A stretch of DNA of 64,000 nucleotides, taken from Sipunculus nudus. Taxonomy: Eukaryota; Annelida; Sipuncula; Golfingiida; Sipunculidae. The notes below the pieces were generated by a model, which saw only the letters and a list, made by a program, of their open reading frames with translations, did not search any database and had not been told where the DNA came from. Every line of letters begins with the position of its first letter. Position 1 is the stretch's first letter. The position numbers and the translations under genes were made by a program. Shown here piece after piece: positions 13,076 through 24,770 of the stretch. The stretch spans positions 28,443,058 to 28,507,057 of the forward strand of contig CM049310.1 of assembly GCA_026874595.1 (NCBI GenBank), read 5' to 3'.

Positions 13076-13998
13076 AACTAATGAATTGAAAAAAACATTA
13101 AAAATATTGCCCTGAAACCGTTGGCTTACTCCTCAACAGGAGTGTTGAAAACAGGGGCTTGGGCACTATCACAGGCATAAACACAGCACGCGGGACTCCA
13201 TGCATCACCCGGGCTACAACACCTGTCAATCAGGAGATGCCCTGACTGACTTGATATTATATGATATAAATGTGCCCACTGGCTGAAACATTGCATGTGG
13301 CAATGACTCAGGCCTGGGACCCGACACAAGGGCTCAAAGAGGGTACCCATGTCATTTCAGCTGAAGCCCCTGGACCTATCCTCAAAACTTGTATGATAAA
13401 ACTCTACAATGAATTTACATTCTGCCCATGGACCCTTTGTCCATCCAGCAGAGATATATTATATCAGAGAACATAAAGGTCCAAGTATGGACTACTCTTT
13501 GTTTGGGATCTGCCGCGCATGCGCAAAATTGGAATTCAACTCACAAAGACATATTATTGTAAACAAACACATGTGGACTGTGTTTACTTACACGTATAAC
13601 CATAACAAGGTCAAAACAGCTCAAGGGGAGGTACTGAGACTGTGTGCTTGGATGGTTCTGCCTGGATACTTTCGTATAAAGAAAGAGTGAGCCGATAGTA
13701 GGAAAGAATAGGCATAATATTGCTCCTGATTATGTCCCTTTAATAATGAATGGAACAGCTACCTTCCCTGAATTAACACTTTAAACTTTGGCTTAATATA
13801 CTTTTCAAGATAATAAAGTTTATATACACAGAATAATTTTTTATTTCCCAGTCACAAGTATTTTTCAGTGTGCTATTTACCAACTGGTAATTCCCAGAAG
13901 GCAATATTTTTGGGGTGAGAATTCCTTGGATGGGAATTCCCAAACATCGCTGATTACAACACTTACTTGTAAACCCATTTATAATGATAAATACACTG
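13076..13998. other. Intergenic, no gene recognised
   Basis: Three overlapping short ORFs lie between 13126 and 13690, but none shows a domain, signal peptide or splice-supported extension. The region has a slightly higher GC content than its flanks. GATTATGTCCCTTTAA near 13726 resembles a short transposon end, but no partner end was found. Confidence 0.4.
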
Positions 13999-14006
13999 TT
14001 GTACTA

Positions 14007-14476
14007 CAGTGGTGTAGGACTCATGTCCCACTTTTTAAGGACTAAGACTTGGACTCCAGTGTCCTGGACTCAGATTTGTACTTGGACTCAGAGGTCAAGA
14101 CCCGTGAAATCAGGCCTGGTCCATTTCAAGTCCATTAGAAGGCTACAAGGCCTGACTCAGATTTGAAAACCTACCACAATGACTTATCAGTGTGAACTAA
14201 TGACAAAATATTGCAAAAACAAGTTTAGACTATATTTCAACTCAAGTCTCTGCATTCAGTGCATTGGGAGTTAAATGCAGTTCAATATTAAAGTAAAAGT
14301 CATGTGTCAATTGCAATAAAAATGCACATGATGATCTATGATTCTTATTCTAAAGTACTTTCACTTAAGACATTTTGGATTTGGACTCGAACCTCAAGTA
14401 CTCCGACTTAGACTCAAGTGGTTTCGACTTGAACATCTACTCACACTCAGGTACTGTGGACTCCACCACATCACTG
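14007..14476. mobile_element. hAT-like MITE with 8-bp target duplication
   Basis: A 470-bp element starts CAGTGGTGTAGGACTC and ends GGACTCCACCACATCACTG, giving imperfect terminal inverted repeats (CAGTGRTGT...GGACTC). It is flanked on both sides by the exact 8-bp direct repeat TTGTACTA (13999..14006 and 14477..14484). An 8-bp target duplication with CAGNG ends is characteristic of the hAT superfamily. The interior is rich in GACTTGGACTC-like words and has no transposase ORF, so it is non-autonomous. Confidence 0.88.
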
Positions 14477-14484
14477 TTGTACTA

Positions 14485-15845
14485 GAATATGGGTAACAAG
14501 GTATTTGACTTTACCAAAAAAATTAACTAAGATAGGAAATTTTCAGAAAACAATCAAACACCGAAATATTTTTTTTCCAGATTTGTACTGCATCAGTGCT
14601 TAAATGAACTGTCTAAATAAATGGGCCAGTTAATAAATTAGGCTTTAAATTTTTTCCATAATCCTCATGAAATGGTCATGGCATATAACAGTGATTACAC
14701 CATAATAGATGTTAAGTACATAAGTGGCACATAAGTGACATAACTACATGACCAAGAGCTGCTGTCTCTTCTTTACACCAATGCTTGCACTTGTTGCATA
14801 CACATGCTTCACTGTAACATGATACATACATGAAACTACTTCCCTGAAGGATAAATAATAGTCACTCACCAGTAATGCCATGAATCACAGATATATTTAA
14901 GACAATTTAGTCCTCCTCCTGCTATAGGTGCAAATTTGTTTTGGCCAGTTTGTCTTCCCAAAATATATATTCCTAAAACACTGGTGGACTAGGTAGTGGA
15001 ACAGACTATACATTTTATTGAATTAAAAGCTTATGTATTAGTTTTTATGTAAAACTGTGATAAACTGAAAAAAATTGGGAGTGTACTTGCATTTGAAACA
15101 TCCGCCTTCCTCCATTTCCAATTATTTTATTTGTAATGATGGTCAATACATTATATTTTTTTACAGTAAATGACTTGTATGAGTCACTGTTGCCTGAGTT
15201 ACTGTTCATGTAACAGATTGGTACAAGTTACAACTGCTGTTGCCAAGTTGGGGAGATCTGGCGCTTCATAAGTTATCATAAGGCGAGTGATACAATCAAG
15301 CATCTATCATAGAAAATGTGCACATTTCGACAATTCTAACTTCACACGACCTTTAGACAAAAGTTCTATTTGTTTGGACAAGTCTGACTAATTTTAACAG
15401 ACGTCAGCTGTCAGTGTCAAATCGAGGTCTGACACTTGCAGCAAAGTGGGACTTTTCAATAAATCGAAAGTGTAAGGCACAAATATACCCTCATCCACTT
15501 AAAGGTGCTCCATATTTTGAAATAATGTGATACTTACTGGAGTACTTGGGGGGCACTGGAGGTCATATCCCAGAATTTTTTAAATACAGGCCCAGTAGAA
15601 CCAGAATACTGGACGCGGCCATGTTGTTAGGTTCTTCGTGAAAGAGCGTCACTTTCCGTGACTCCTCGGTTACCGAAAACAACCCAAGCCGGGCCGTCTG
15701 GTATAAGCTTCCGCTGGTCTCCGCGTGGTGTGAACAATATCCTACGCGATCGACACAACAGGATATACATATATAGACATGTATAGGCTTTTATTTGTTC
15801 CGTCTAGTTGACAAAGCCGTCAAATGTATGCAATATAATGTCAAA

Positions 15846-15849
<4 letters not shown>
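14485..15849. other. Intergenic; CpG-richer patch at 15590-15760
   Basis: Mostly AT-rich with no gene. Around 15590..15760 the sequence is richer in GC and CpG. On the minus strand it offers an ATG in good context (AACATGGCCGCG, about 15623) followed by 18 codons beginning MAASSILVLLGLYL, then a stop. No matching downstream exon was found, so no gene is called. Confidence 0.4.

Positions 15850-15921
<72 letters not shown>
15850..15921. repeat. (AT)n microsatellite
   Basis: Uninterrupted AT dinucleotide run of about 70 bp. Confidence 0.97.
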
Positions 15922-15922
<1 letters not shown>

Positions 15923-16654
15923 TTAAGTTTCCGATCTGAGCCGAGACAAATGTGAAAAAAAATGCTAAAAAAGCTTTCTGTCAATTATCATATAAATTAA
16001 TTTTATTTTCTTATTAAAGTTAAAGAAATGTAATTAAATATATATTTGTGAAAACAATTTAACAATCAGACTTAAAACGGTCAAAGTCATTGCATGGTTA
16101 AAGCAGGTGATTAGTGTTAAGTTTTTGTTTGGCTAACTATATGTCATAAAAATTGTCACAAAATGTAACTATAACAAAATATGGGTTGGAAAACCCAGAC
16201 TTCTTGTCACAGATTCCAGAAAGTTTTAGTTCCTCTCCCACTTTAGTGACGAAATAACTGTATATTGACATTTAAAGTAAGGGAATACTAAACAAAATCA
16301 AAGAAAGTTTTATATTTTTTTTATATGTATACTATCATGCATACTTTATACGTCAAGATAAACTGAGAATAGATGCATTGAGAATATATGCAGGTAATTC
16401 CCGAAATGTTTCGTGTATGAAAATTATGAGTTATTGACTAATATTCTAATGTAAATAAAAATTTTGTGTTTCAGTAACGTTTGTCGAGTACTCTGACCAA
16501 ACCATAACACAAACGGTAGACTATAGCTAATCCTGTTGATGTGACATGATTCTCCCGTTTGTGGAATCAAGCCATTAATCGCACAAAATAAATAATTCAC
16601 GCATTTTTAGGGGTTAAAATCAGAACTGAAGTAAAAATATCATTCTAAGGAATA
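15922..16654. other. Intergenic, nothing recognised
   Basis: AT-rich sequence between a microsatellite and a transposon, with no gene or repeat recognised. Confidence 0.5.
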
Positions 16655-16662
16655 CAAGCCTC

Positions 16663-17653
16663 GGCAGTGTGTAAAACCCGGACCCCACGGACCCCGGACC
16701 CCGGATCCTTGACCCCAAGAAAAAATCTAATTTTCTTAAAACTCTCATATGGTAATTTGTCGAGATATTTTGCAGAGTAGTATCTTAAGACTTTTTTTAC
16801 ATTATGTGTGTTAGAAAAAACATAAAAAGTGGTCTGTTTTGCAACAAAAGTTGATAAATTACCCTACGGACCGTGGCGCACTGACCTCACGGATCCCACG
16901 GACCCCTTTTACTCGTTGTTTTACCATTTCTTTTGTACATATTTTAACATCCCATTTAGGCATAACAACCATATGATCTAGTTATTGTGTTTTTGTATCT
17001 ATATTATTTTCATTTTGTCTTATTTCTTCTTCATGTTCTTATATTTGCTATTTGTTTCATGTTTAGCGAAATAAAAAGTATAATAAGAACATTTATAAAA
17101 TCATTATGTTTTTACCTGTCGTTTCTTGAAATGCAAGTCATTAAAAATTTCTTTGGGTAATTATATTGTTGTTACCAACAGTAAATTGCATTGTTGTTCA
17201 TGAATGGAACACAAAACCTGTGTTATGTGGAAGAGCTCTGATATCGATATATCAGTCTCAGGTCCGCATGCATTGACCGCTGGCGCACTTCAGTGTGCCT
17301 GCACTATAATTTTTTCACTTGAAATATCAAATAATCATATTTAATGTTTGACACGAGTGCTTATTCTTTCTCATGGAGTCATAAATGAAAATATGAGCGG
17401 GGTTTCCAGGGTCCTTTAAAAATGGAATAGTCATCAAAGTCAAGCAGTTTGGGTCCATCTTCAGCAAAATATTTTGTATACTTAAAATGTTCATTGAAAT
17501 GGTTATTTACAAAGCTTTAACACTGAGGGACTTTACTTTGTTCTTATATCAGCATCAGGGGTGTTTTTATCTGTATATATAATCGACAGTGTGGAAATTG
17601 GTTTTTGGGGTCCGGGGTCCGGGATCCGTGGGGTCCGGGTTTTACACACTGCC
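16663..17653. mobile_element. hAT-like non-autonomous transposon, 991 bp
   Basis: Terminal inverted repeats of about 45 bp open GGCAGTGTGTAAAACCCGGA and continue through C-rich words (CCCCACGGACCCCGGACCCC). The right end is the reverse complement with one or two differences. It is flanked by a perfect 8-bp direct repeat CAAGCCTC (16655..16662 and 17654..17661), the target-duplication length of hAT elements. The interior repeats the CACGGACCCC theme near 16890 and has no transposase ORF. The ends are unusual in that the inverted repeats carry internal GGACCCC tandem words. Confidence 0.9.
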
Positions 17654-17661
17654 CAAGCCTC

Positions 17662-19458
17662 CGCCATGAGGTGGGTTTTTATTGTGGGATGCTCCCAAAA
17701 ACGTGTTTGCATTCACTTATTCGGCCCATATTCCAAGCTTCATTCGTGCTTAATTAAGTTATTGTACATTTGTGAATATTCTTTAATGGTGTTCTTTATT
17801 CCAGTTCATGTTCCGGATCCACACCAAATTCTAATTAATTCTTGAATGGCCTGTTCCCGAAATGTCCAGAGTATTTCAGAAGATTCCGTTCATGATTGTT
17901 GAGTTCTGTTGTGAACAAGCACACAAACACACACGAACGTGTGATGAACGCGTACCCTCCAGGCGGAGGCAATTATTATTAGGAAATAACTAGGGCCTAC
18001 TGGCGCGTCCAAGAGATGGACAAGGAAAAAGGTTTCTAATTGTTGATGGTTTCTGAAAAAAAATCCCTTTTTTCTACCCATGAAAATTATGAAAATGTAT
18101 ATAGGCTTAAAAATTAAAATAAAAGGGACTTCTACATTTGAAACATTTTATTGGACCCTATAGGATATGCCTGTCCAGCTCGGCCCCCTCTTGGGCCCAT
18201 CGGGCCCTGGAACAATGTACCGACTGTACAGCAAGGAGCCTTCCTCGGAGCATATTCGAGCATTTTCTGACCGTACAAGTTTACCAGTGGCATCTGACCC
18301 ACGAATGATTTAGGTTTAAGGGTCATGCACATCACAGGACCGCTGGAAGTGATTACTGAATTATTCAAAGCGTGTTATGTTTGCATGCTGAAATAGTATA
18401 CTGATTTTAAGCGGAAGCAAAAAATGTCTCCAAGTACCTTTTATTTGATCTATACCTTTTTCCAACCACTGTTATAAAAAAAGTCATAAATAATAATATA
18501 CTATTGCTGCGTATTAAATTATTCGTGTCTTGTTGACGAGAACGTTTGCGTCACGTGCGTCATGAATACACTTGGACGTCATGTAGGCTATATATGCAGA
18601 ATGACTAATTAATGACCAGCTGATTGATGTTGTGCTGACAGGACAGCAGATAATATATGAAATCAAAATTTAAGGGTACATATTTTGGTCATAATATATG
18701 AAAGAATATTTATAATTAATCTTGAAGGGTCCTATTCTGATATCTGACGTCTACAAACCAAAGATAATTCCTTGAACCTTTTATAAAAATAGACACGAAA
18801 ACTCAAATCTTACCACACACAGGCGGTCCATTTTGTTTATATCCATGTGTTTGTAACTTTTGGCGGGCCCGCCTTATTAAATAATCCATACATATCCAAA
18901 AAGGGCATCTGGCTGCAAGTCAGATGAAACAGAGTTTTGCAGAGGTTTTGCAATAAGACAGCATTCAACCTCGCCCATATGTGACCAGTCACCTTAGGTT
19001 ACATGTTTTTTTTTCTGTTTGTCAACACTGGCGGATGTACCGTGTTGAATATGACAGCTTATAGATAAACAAATTCATAAACCCGTTACAGAGGCGTTAC
19101 AAGATTTTTTTTAGGAATTATACCTATAGTTAATTGATATATACGCAGCGTAAGCAAGAAATCACATAAATTCTACATGAAAGATAAGTGAGTAACTGAT
19201 TTTAAGCTCTGATCGTCCAGGAATTCTCGAAGTGGCGTGCGTGGAGCTCATGCAGGTAAATGCTAAATCTTAGTCTGTGGCGACATCTTTAGCCCATATT
19301 AGAAACAACTGTTCAGGTCGATATTTCGAAAACAAGACATGGTCTCTATATTTGGTGAACTATAACATATATCATGATGCTGAGCTTCAGTTTAATGTAT
19401 GGCATAATGCTCAAATACAAATATAGCACACACACAAACACACCTACACACTCGCTCG
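17662..19458. other. Intergenic; one unassigned minus-strand ORF
   Basis: No confident gene. A 78-codon minus-strand ORF at 18132..18368 lies in a patch of higher GC content and contains a GPMGPRGGRAG stretch, but I recognise no family. A splice acceptor is not obvious, so it could be a fragment of an exon or chance. The rest (18370..19458) is AT-rich and unassigned. Confidence 0.4.
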
Positions 19459-19625
<167 letters not shown>

Positions 19626-19639
19626 TACGGTAAGAAAAT

Positions 19640-20515
19640 AAAGTAGCAGTCGTTAAATGTGATTCATCCGGGAGGCCGAAGAGAGGGGACATCCTTGAAT
19701 CGCAGTCGCAAATAGCAGCTATCTGCTCACCCATAAAAGTGGGGAGCGGGTAGGAAGTAATATTGTAGCGGTAGCAAGATGGATCAAATTTGCCGCCAGG
19801 GGGAGTAGAGATCACATCGACCGGGCAGAGGGGCCCCTTTGATTCACAAGCGCAAATTACAGCTATTTACTACACTGAAAATCGGAAGGGGGTAGGAAGT
19901 AATATGGTAGCGGTAGCAAGATGGATTAAATTTGCCGCCAGGGGGAGGAGAGAACACACCGACCAGGCAGAGGGGCCCCTTTGATTCACAAGCGCAAATT
20001 CAGCTATTTACTACACTGAAAATCGGAAGGGGGTAGGAAGTATGGTATCGGTAGCAAGGTGTGTTAAAACTGCCACCAGGGGGAGTGGAGATTAGAGTTG
20101 CCGTGCAGAGGGGCCACTATGAATCGCAAGCGCAAATAGCAGCTATTTGCTACCAAAAAAAAAAGGAGAAGGGGTAGGAAGCATGATAGCGATAGCAACG
20201 TGTGTTAAATCAGCTCTGCTACCAGGGGGAATGGAGATCACAGAAAGGCCCCCATGAATCGCAATCGCAAATATAAGCTATTCGCAACCCAAAATAGGGA
20301 GGGGATAGGATGTAATATAGCAGTAGCAATGTGAAATATGCCGCCAATGGGAGTAGAGGGCGGCCGGGAAAAGGGCCCTCATGAATCGCAGGCGTAAAAA
20401 CGGCTTTTTGCCACTCAAACATTTCTGGAGAGGGTATATAGGAACATATGGTAGCGGTAGCATGGTGTATTAAATCTCCGACCGAGCGCAAGAGGGCCCC
20501 CTGAGAACCCCAGTC
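19640..20515. repeat. ~140-bp tandem array, six units
   Basis: Each unit contains TTTGCCGCCAGGGGGAG, GGGCAGAGGGGCCCC, GATTCACAAGCGCAAAT, AGCTATTTACTACACTGAAA, and GGGGTAGGAAGTAATATGGT. The marker TGCCGCCAGG occurs at 19791, 19933, 20071 (TGCCACCAGG), about 20217 and about 20339, giving periods of 122-146 bp. Divergence increases toward the right end. Minus-strand ORFs of 61-123 codons across it are repeat by-products. Confidence 0.88.
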
Positions 20516-21631
20516 CCAAATAACACCTATTCTACACCAAAACGTTTACTAATGTTTTTTTTTATTATCTTTTGGAGTGTATATGCGAGTTTCAGCCGGT
20601 TAAGTTCACCGTTTGTAAAATCCGTCAGATAAAGAACGCAAACCACATGCAGGAATAACGGGGGAGCCAGCGTTGAGAAAGTGTCACGAAGCCTACAAAA
20701 TGTTCTTTAGAGTGTCGAGAAACGACGACTAACTCTTCGTCGCCAAATGTGGTGGATCACTAGAGAGATGGCTTAAGATAAAGAATTATAACAAAGACTC
20801 AAGGTTTGATTACGTTCTTGATCATCAGCAGTAGATACAAGTAGCTGATACCATATACCATACAGTATGCTGTAAAATGGTAATTCTAATACCTCCGTTA
20901 GGTGACAGCCAAAGATTAACGGAAACTCTTTTAAAATCTTAGGAAGGATTATATCATCAACATTTTTAACTTTTTATGAGATATGTTGCGGGACCAAAGT
21001 TTGTTATATCTGTCATTAATTTTTTTAGAGAAGGGTGAACATTAATGTAATCCATTTCAACTTAGGGGCTCTTTCTGGGCCCATCATACCTTAGTATATG
21101 GGTATTGTATATGAGAGAGCGTATACCTTGTAACCATAGATTTTCGTGCAGAAAGACTAGGATTAAGTCTGACATTGGTATGTATTTGAAGGGTGCATAT
21201 ATTGGTGTAATCCAACCTAAGGGGTTATTCTGGAGTGATCATACTTTTAGAAATAGCTACGTATTATGACGTATACCTTGATGATAATTAATTTGAAAAA
21301 TATGTATATATATTACCAGGCACTTTTAAAAGCTACCATGACTATCAAGTTCGAAGGTGTGTATAACTCGAGAAACCGATTCCAGTGAGAGAGGTTCTTT
21401 GGCCCATCATAATTGCCTGCAGCAGGAGAGTATGCCTTGATCCCCGTTTTGTGTGTTTGAGGGAGTGTGTTTGTTCACAACATACGTCAAGCAATTATGA
21501 ACGGAACCTAGTGAAATTTTCAGGGCATTTTAGGAAGGGGCTCGGGAGGAATTAAATTTTGGTGTGGATCATGACCCGGATTCAGGAATTATTGCCTAGA
21601 ATGCATTTTTATAGATTTTTTTTTGTATGAT
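20516..21631. other. Intergenic, nothing recognised
   Basis: No gene found. Three diverged stretches near 21040, 21190 and 21370 share words such as GGGTGxATAT...TTCTGG...CATCATA, hinting at an eroded ~150-bp repeat. This is weak. Confidence 0.4.
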
Positions 21632-21679
21632 CAAGGTGCGGATCAGGGATTTAGGAAAAGGGGGGTCTAACCCAGGAGG
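21632..21679 (+). mobile_element. Truncated MITE left end
   Basis: CAAGGTGCGGATCAGGGATT and TCTAACCCAGGAGGA match the first ~50 bp of the MITE at 60025 (CAGGGGCGGATCCAGG...AAACCCAGGAGGA). Homology stops exactly where the left arm of the large inverted repeat begins, so the arm interrupts or replaced the rest of the MITE. Confidence 0.6.
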
Positions 21680-22050
21680 AGCATATAGATTAGCAGCAAC
21701 GTCTTCTGACCTTGAACTTTGACCTTGTTACGTCAAAATCAACACGGTACTCCTCCTATTGTTAGGTGATTTTATGTGAAGATTGAAGGTTTAAACTAAT
21801 TGGTGAACGGATGGCCCCTATGACCTTGACCTTTTGACTTCAAGATCGATCGGGTTCTTCCCTTATTGGCAGTTCAGCTATAGGTGTAAGATGAGAGGTT
21901 TGGGATGAAATGTTTGGCTTAAAATGCATCCACAATCTCTTTTTAAAGTGGGACCTGTGACCTTGACCTTTGATCCCATGATCCCAAAATCGAGAGGGAT
22001 TTTGCTTAATTGGTAGGCCATATACATGTTTATGTTGCGTTATCATCCGG
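21680..22050 (-). repeat. Left arm of 371-bp near-perfect inverted repeat
   Basis: Reverse complement of 23307..23677 with two substitutions over 371 bp and no indels. The arm is made of GGTCAAGGTCA-type modules of the same family as 51131..52430. The two arms encode the same meaningless ~70-residue open frame, which is not a gene. Confidence 0.95.
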
Positions 22051-23306
22051 ACTCGCCTGTTCGCGGGAGGGTTGCGGCACGACAAGTCGTGTTTGGTCAA
22101 TCGTGAGAATTCGTAGCACTTCCTTGGGCGACTCCTACTCAGCCCATCCCCATAAGTGGGTATTCGTACCCCCTCCGCATTCGTCAGTATGTTATCCGAG
22201 TGTAGGAATCCCTCAGATTTCCTGATCTTGTCTCCGTGAAACCGTATTAAGGCCGTGCCGACGCCCTAGGAGACCATCGGAATCCGCCTCAAAGAGCGCA
22301 TTTACAGTACTCAAACCGTGAGAACCTTCGCTGATTGCATGATTGCGGATGAAAATGTGTTTCCCCCAAGGATTGATCCAAGACCTTCCGTCGCTGTCTG
22401 TACCCTCATCCGTGAGAGTGTGACTTAGGCTTAGTGAAACCTATGGTTGAACACTAGGCTACGTCCTACCTCAGAATGACCTTTTTTACAGAAATGGTTT
22501 TTAACATAAATTGAAAATAATTTGGTTTAACCTACAATTTGATTTTGCCATCTCGGTAAGAGGTACAGGTATTGGGACATGTATACTAAGCCGGAGCGTC
22601 TAAACTTTCAAGCAGAAAATGTCCGAGATATTTTCGCTCAGCTCTCTGAATGTCCACCGAGGTATATTAATTGCGCTTTGACGGTCTTCCGTCCGGTCGT
22701 CCGTTAGCAAGGCACACATCTTTACAAGGAACACTTCCACCGAGGTATAGGAATTGCGTTTTGACGGTCTTCCGTCCGGTCGTCTGTTAGCAAGGCACAC
22801 ATCTTTACAGGGAACACGTCCACTGAGGTAAAGCAACTGCGCTTTGACGGTCTTCCGTCCGGTCGTCCGGCCGTCTGTTTGCAAGGCACAAATCTTTACA
22901 AACTTCTAGCTGAAAATTCCTTCGAGTTCAATAACCTGAAGTTAGATACTGCGATTTATATCAAGACATTGAGTTTGTGAGTTCCCCAATTGATAATTGA
23001 AAAATTGATATATAACCCGATGTATCTTGATAGTTAATACGTTGATTGCGAGAAATGTTGCCATGAATTTTGACCGTGACTTGTTTTGTCAGTTCTCGAA
23101 AACTGGTTGCGCTTCTCGAGTTTTTTTTCTAATTTTTAGAATTTTATTTCTATTTTATGACTGTCATATGATGACAGCAATCATGTCAGTTTCTAGGTTG
23201 TGGTTTAAATTTGTCCCGAAACCTGTTTGTTTATTGATCATAAGCAGGTACCTTATAGTAATTACCCTGTCCGTCAGTCTGTTCGTATTTCCGTTCAAAT
23301 TTTATT
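22051..23306. other. Spacer of the inverted repeat
   Basis: 1256 bp between the arms. The first ~400 bp are richer in GC and CpG (for example CGAGTGTAGGAATCCCTCAG near 22196) than surrounding DNA and resemble nothing I know. A three-unit tandem repeat follows at 22653..22905. The last ~100 bp (CCCTGTCCGTCAGTCTGTTC) look like the 5' end of the repeat family that supplies the right arm. Confidence 0.6.
22653..22905. repeat. 83-bp tandem repeat, three units
   Basis: Units start at 22653, 22736 and 22819 (TCCACYGAGGTA...), and each carries TTTGACGGTCTTCCGTCCGG and GCAAGGCACACATCTTTACA. The first two are exactly 83 bp. The third has a CCGGCCGTC insertion and ends at CTTTACAAAC. Confidence 0.93.
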
Positions 23307-23677
23307 CCGGATGATAACGCAACATAAACATGTATATGGCCTACCAATAAAGCAAAATCCCTCTCGATTTTGGGATCATGGGATCAAAGGTCAAGGTCAC
23401 AGGTCCCACTTTAAAAAGAGATTGTGGATGCATTTTAAGCCAAACATTTCATCCCAAACCTCTCATCTTACACCTATAGCTGAACTGCCAATAAGGGAAG
23501 AACCCGATCGATCTTGAGGTCAAAAGGTCAAGGTCATAGGGGCCATCCGTTCACCAATTAGTTTAAACCTTCAATCTTCACATAAAATCACCTAACAATA
23601 GGAGGAGTACCGTGTTGATTTTGACGTAACAAGGTCAAAGTTCAAGGTCAGAAGACGTTGCTGCTAATCTATATGCT
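23307..23677 (+). repeat. Right arm of 371-bp near-perfect inverted repeat
   Basis: Mirror of 21680..22050. Unlike the left arm, this one continues smoothly into a normal-looking 3' end of the same repeat family (23678..23760), so it is probably the original copy and the left arm the inverted duplicate. Confidence 0.95.
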
Positions 23678-23760
23678 GACCAGGCTTACAGTTTAATATA
23701 CCTAGGCTAATTATGCCTCTGTTGCTTGGATTACTCCACTCCGATATTTTTTTTTCACAA
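23678..23760 (+). repeat. 3' end of GGTCA-module element (R6)
   Basis: GCTGACCAGGCTTACAGTTT ... ATTATGCCTCTGTTGCTTGG ... TTACTCCACTCC matches the end of the element at about 52325..52400, where it also follows a CTA(A/G)ATxTATAT junction. Confidence 0.75.
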
Positions 23761-24770
23761 CTTGCACTTATTTAAACCTTAACATTTTTGTTTAGTTGTA
23801 AAAATACTGTTTTGAGTCAGTTCCTTCTGTCTCTGCTTGTAATCAGGTACTATATTATATTTTTCAAGCATTACTCAGCCCACACTGGAAGTCTATGGGT
23901 CTTTTGCGGGACCTTCCTGACATTTCAGTGTTCTAGTTACGTCATGAATGGGTGGATGGATTGTTAAGAAATTCAGATTGGTGTAAGGATCGTAAGTTCT
24001 CAAATTTTTAAGTCAAAAGGTCAAGGGACAAGATAACATAACCCACATTTGGAAATTGAACATGTCCTCATAGACAAATTCAGCTGAGCATCGAGGCGCA
24101 TGGGTCCTAGTTTATTAAAGTAATATTTTGCGCCGTTGTCCTTTTTCAAAATCCTAAAACATTGAATAGAAACACTTGCGATCAGATTCAGAAAAAAAAG
24201 TAATCTACCTTGCATAACCACAAAAAGCATTCAAAGAACCAAAGACATTTCTTATACACTGCGTGTTTTATTTTATAATATTGACCCAAATCCTCTCTTC
24301 CCAAGGACATATCAGGATTCCCTGAAACGAAAAGAAGAAACGTATATTTTACATAACCATGCTGTATAAAGAAAGGAATGAAATATAATAAATGGTTAAA
24401 GATCATTATAGCTCTGTGTCAGACGGCTGTGAAAGTGCGAAACCTCAGTTGTTATTTCTCAATTCTATCTGGACATCCACAGCAATAAAATAATATCCGC
24501 TTCAGGAAATTCTGCTCCTTTTCGATTATTATTTTTACTGGTCTTAAGGAATCCTAGTGATCAACCTGACGTTCGTGCATGGATAAAGCAAAATAAGCTT
24601 TCAATTGTGTATAATTACTGTTATTTGTCATACTGTAAATCAAAGATTCAGGAGATTAGCAATACGTTTTAAAATAAGTATCACGATGGTATAAACAGAC
24701 AACTACCGTAGTTTTAAATAGATTGACTTGAATGTTATGTCTATTATTTACCTCTAATATGGATTTATTA
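23761..24770. other. 3' flank of gene A
   Basis: AT-rich, with no gene on either strand. Candidate minus-strand polyadenylation signals AATAAA lie at 24764..24769, almost abutting the gene A stop codon, and at 24267..24272, about 500 nt downstream. The second is the more usual distance for a 3' UTR. Confidence 0.4.

Noticed and set aside
21840-23517. Two ORFs sharing an identical ~70-residue tail
   Set aside because: They are the two arms of the inverted repeat read on opposite strands; the peptide is translation of a GGTCA-module repeat.
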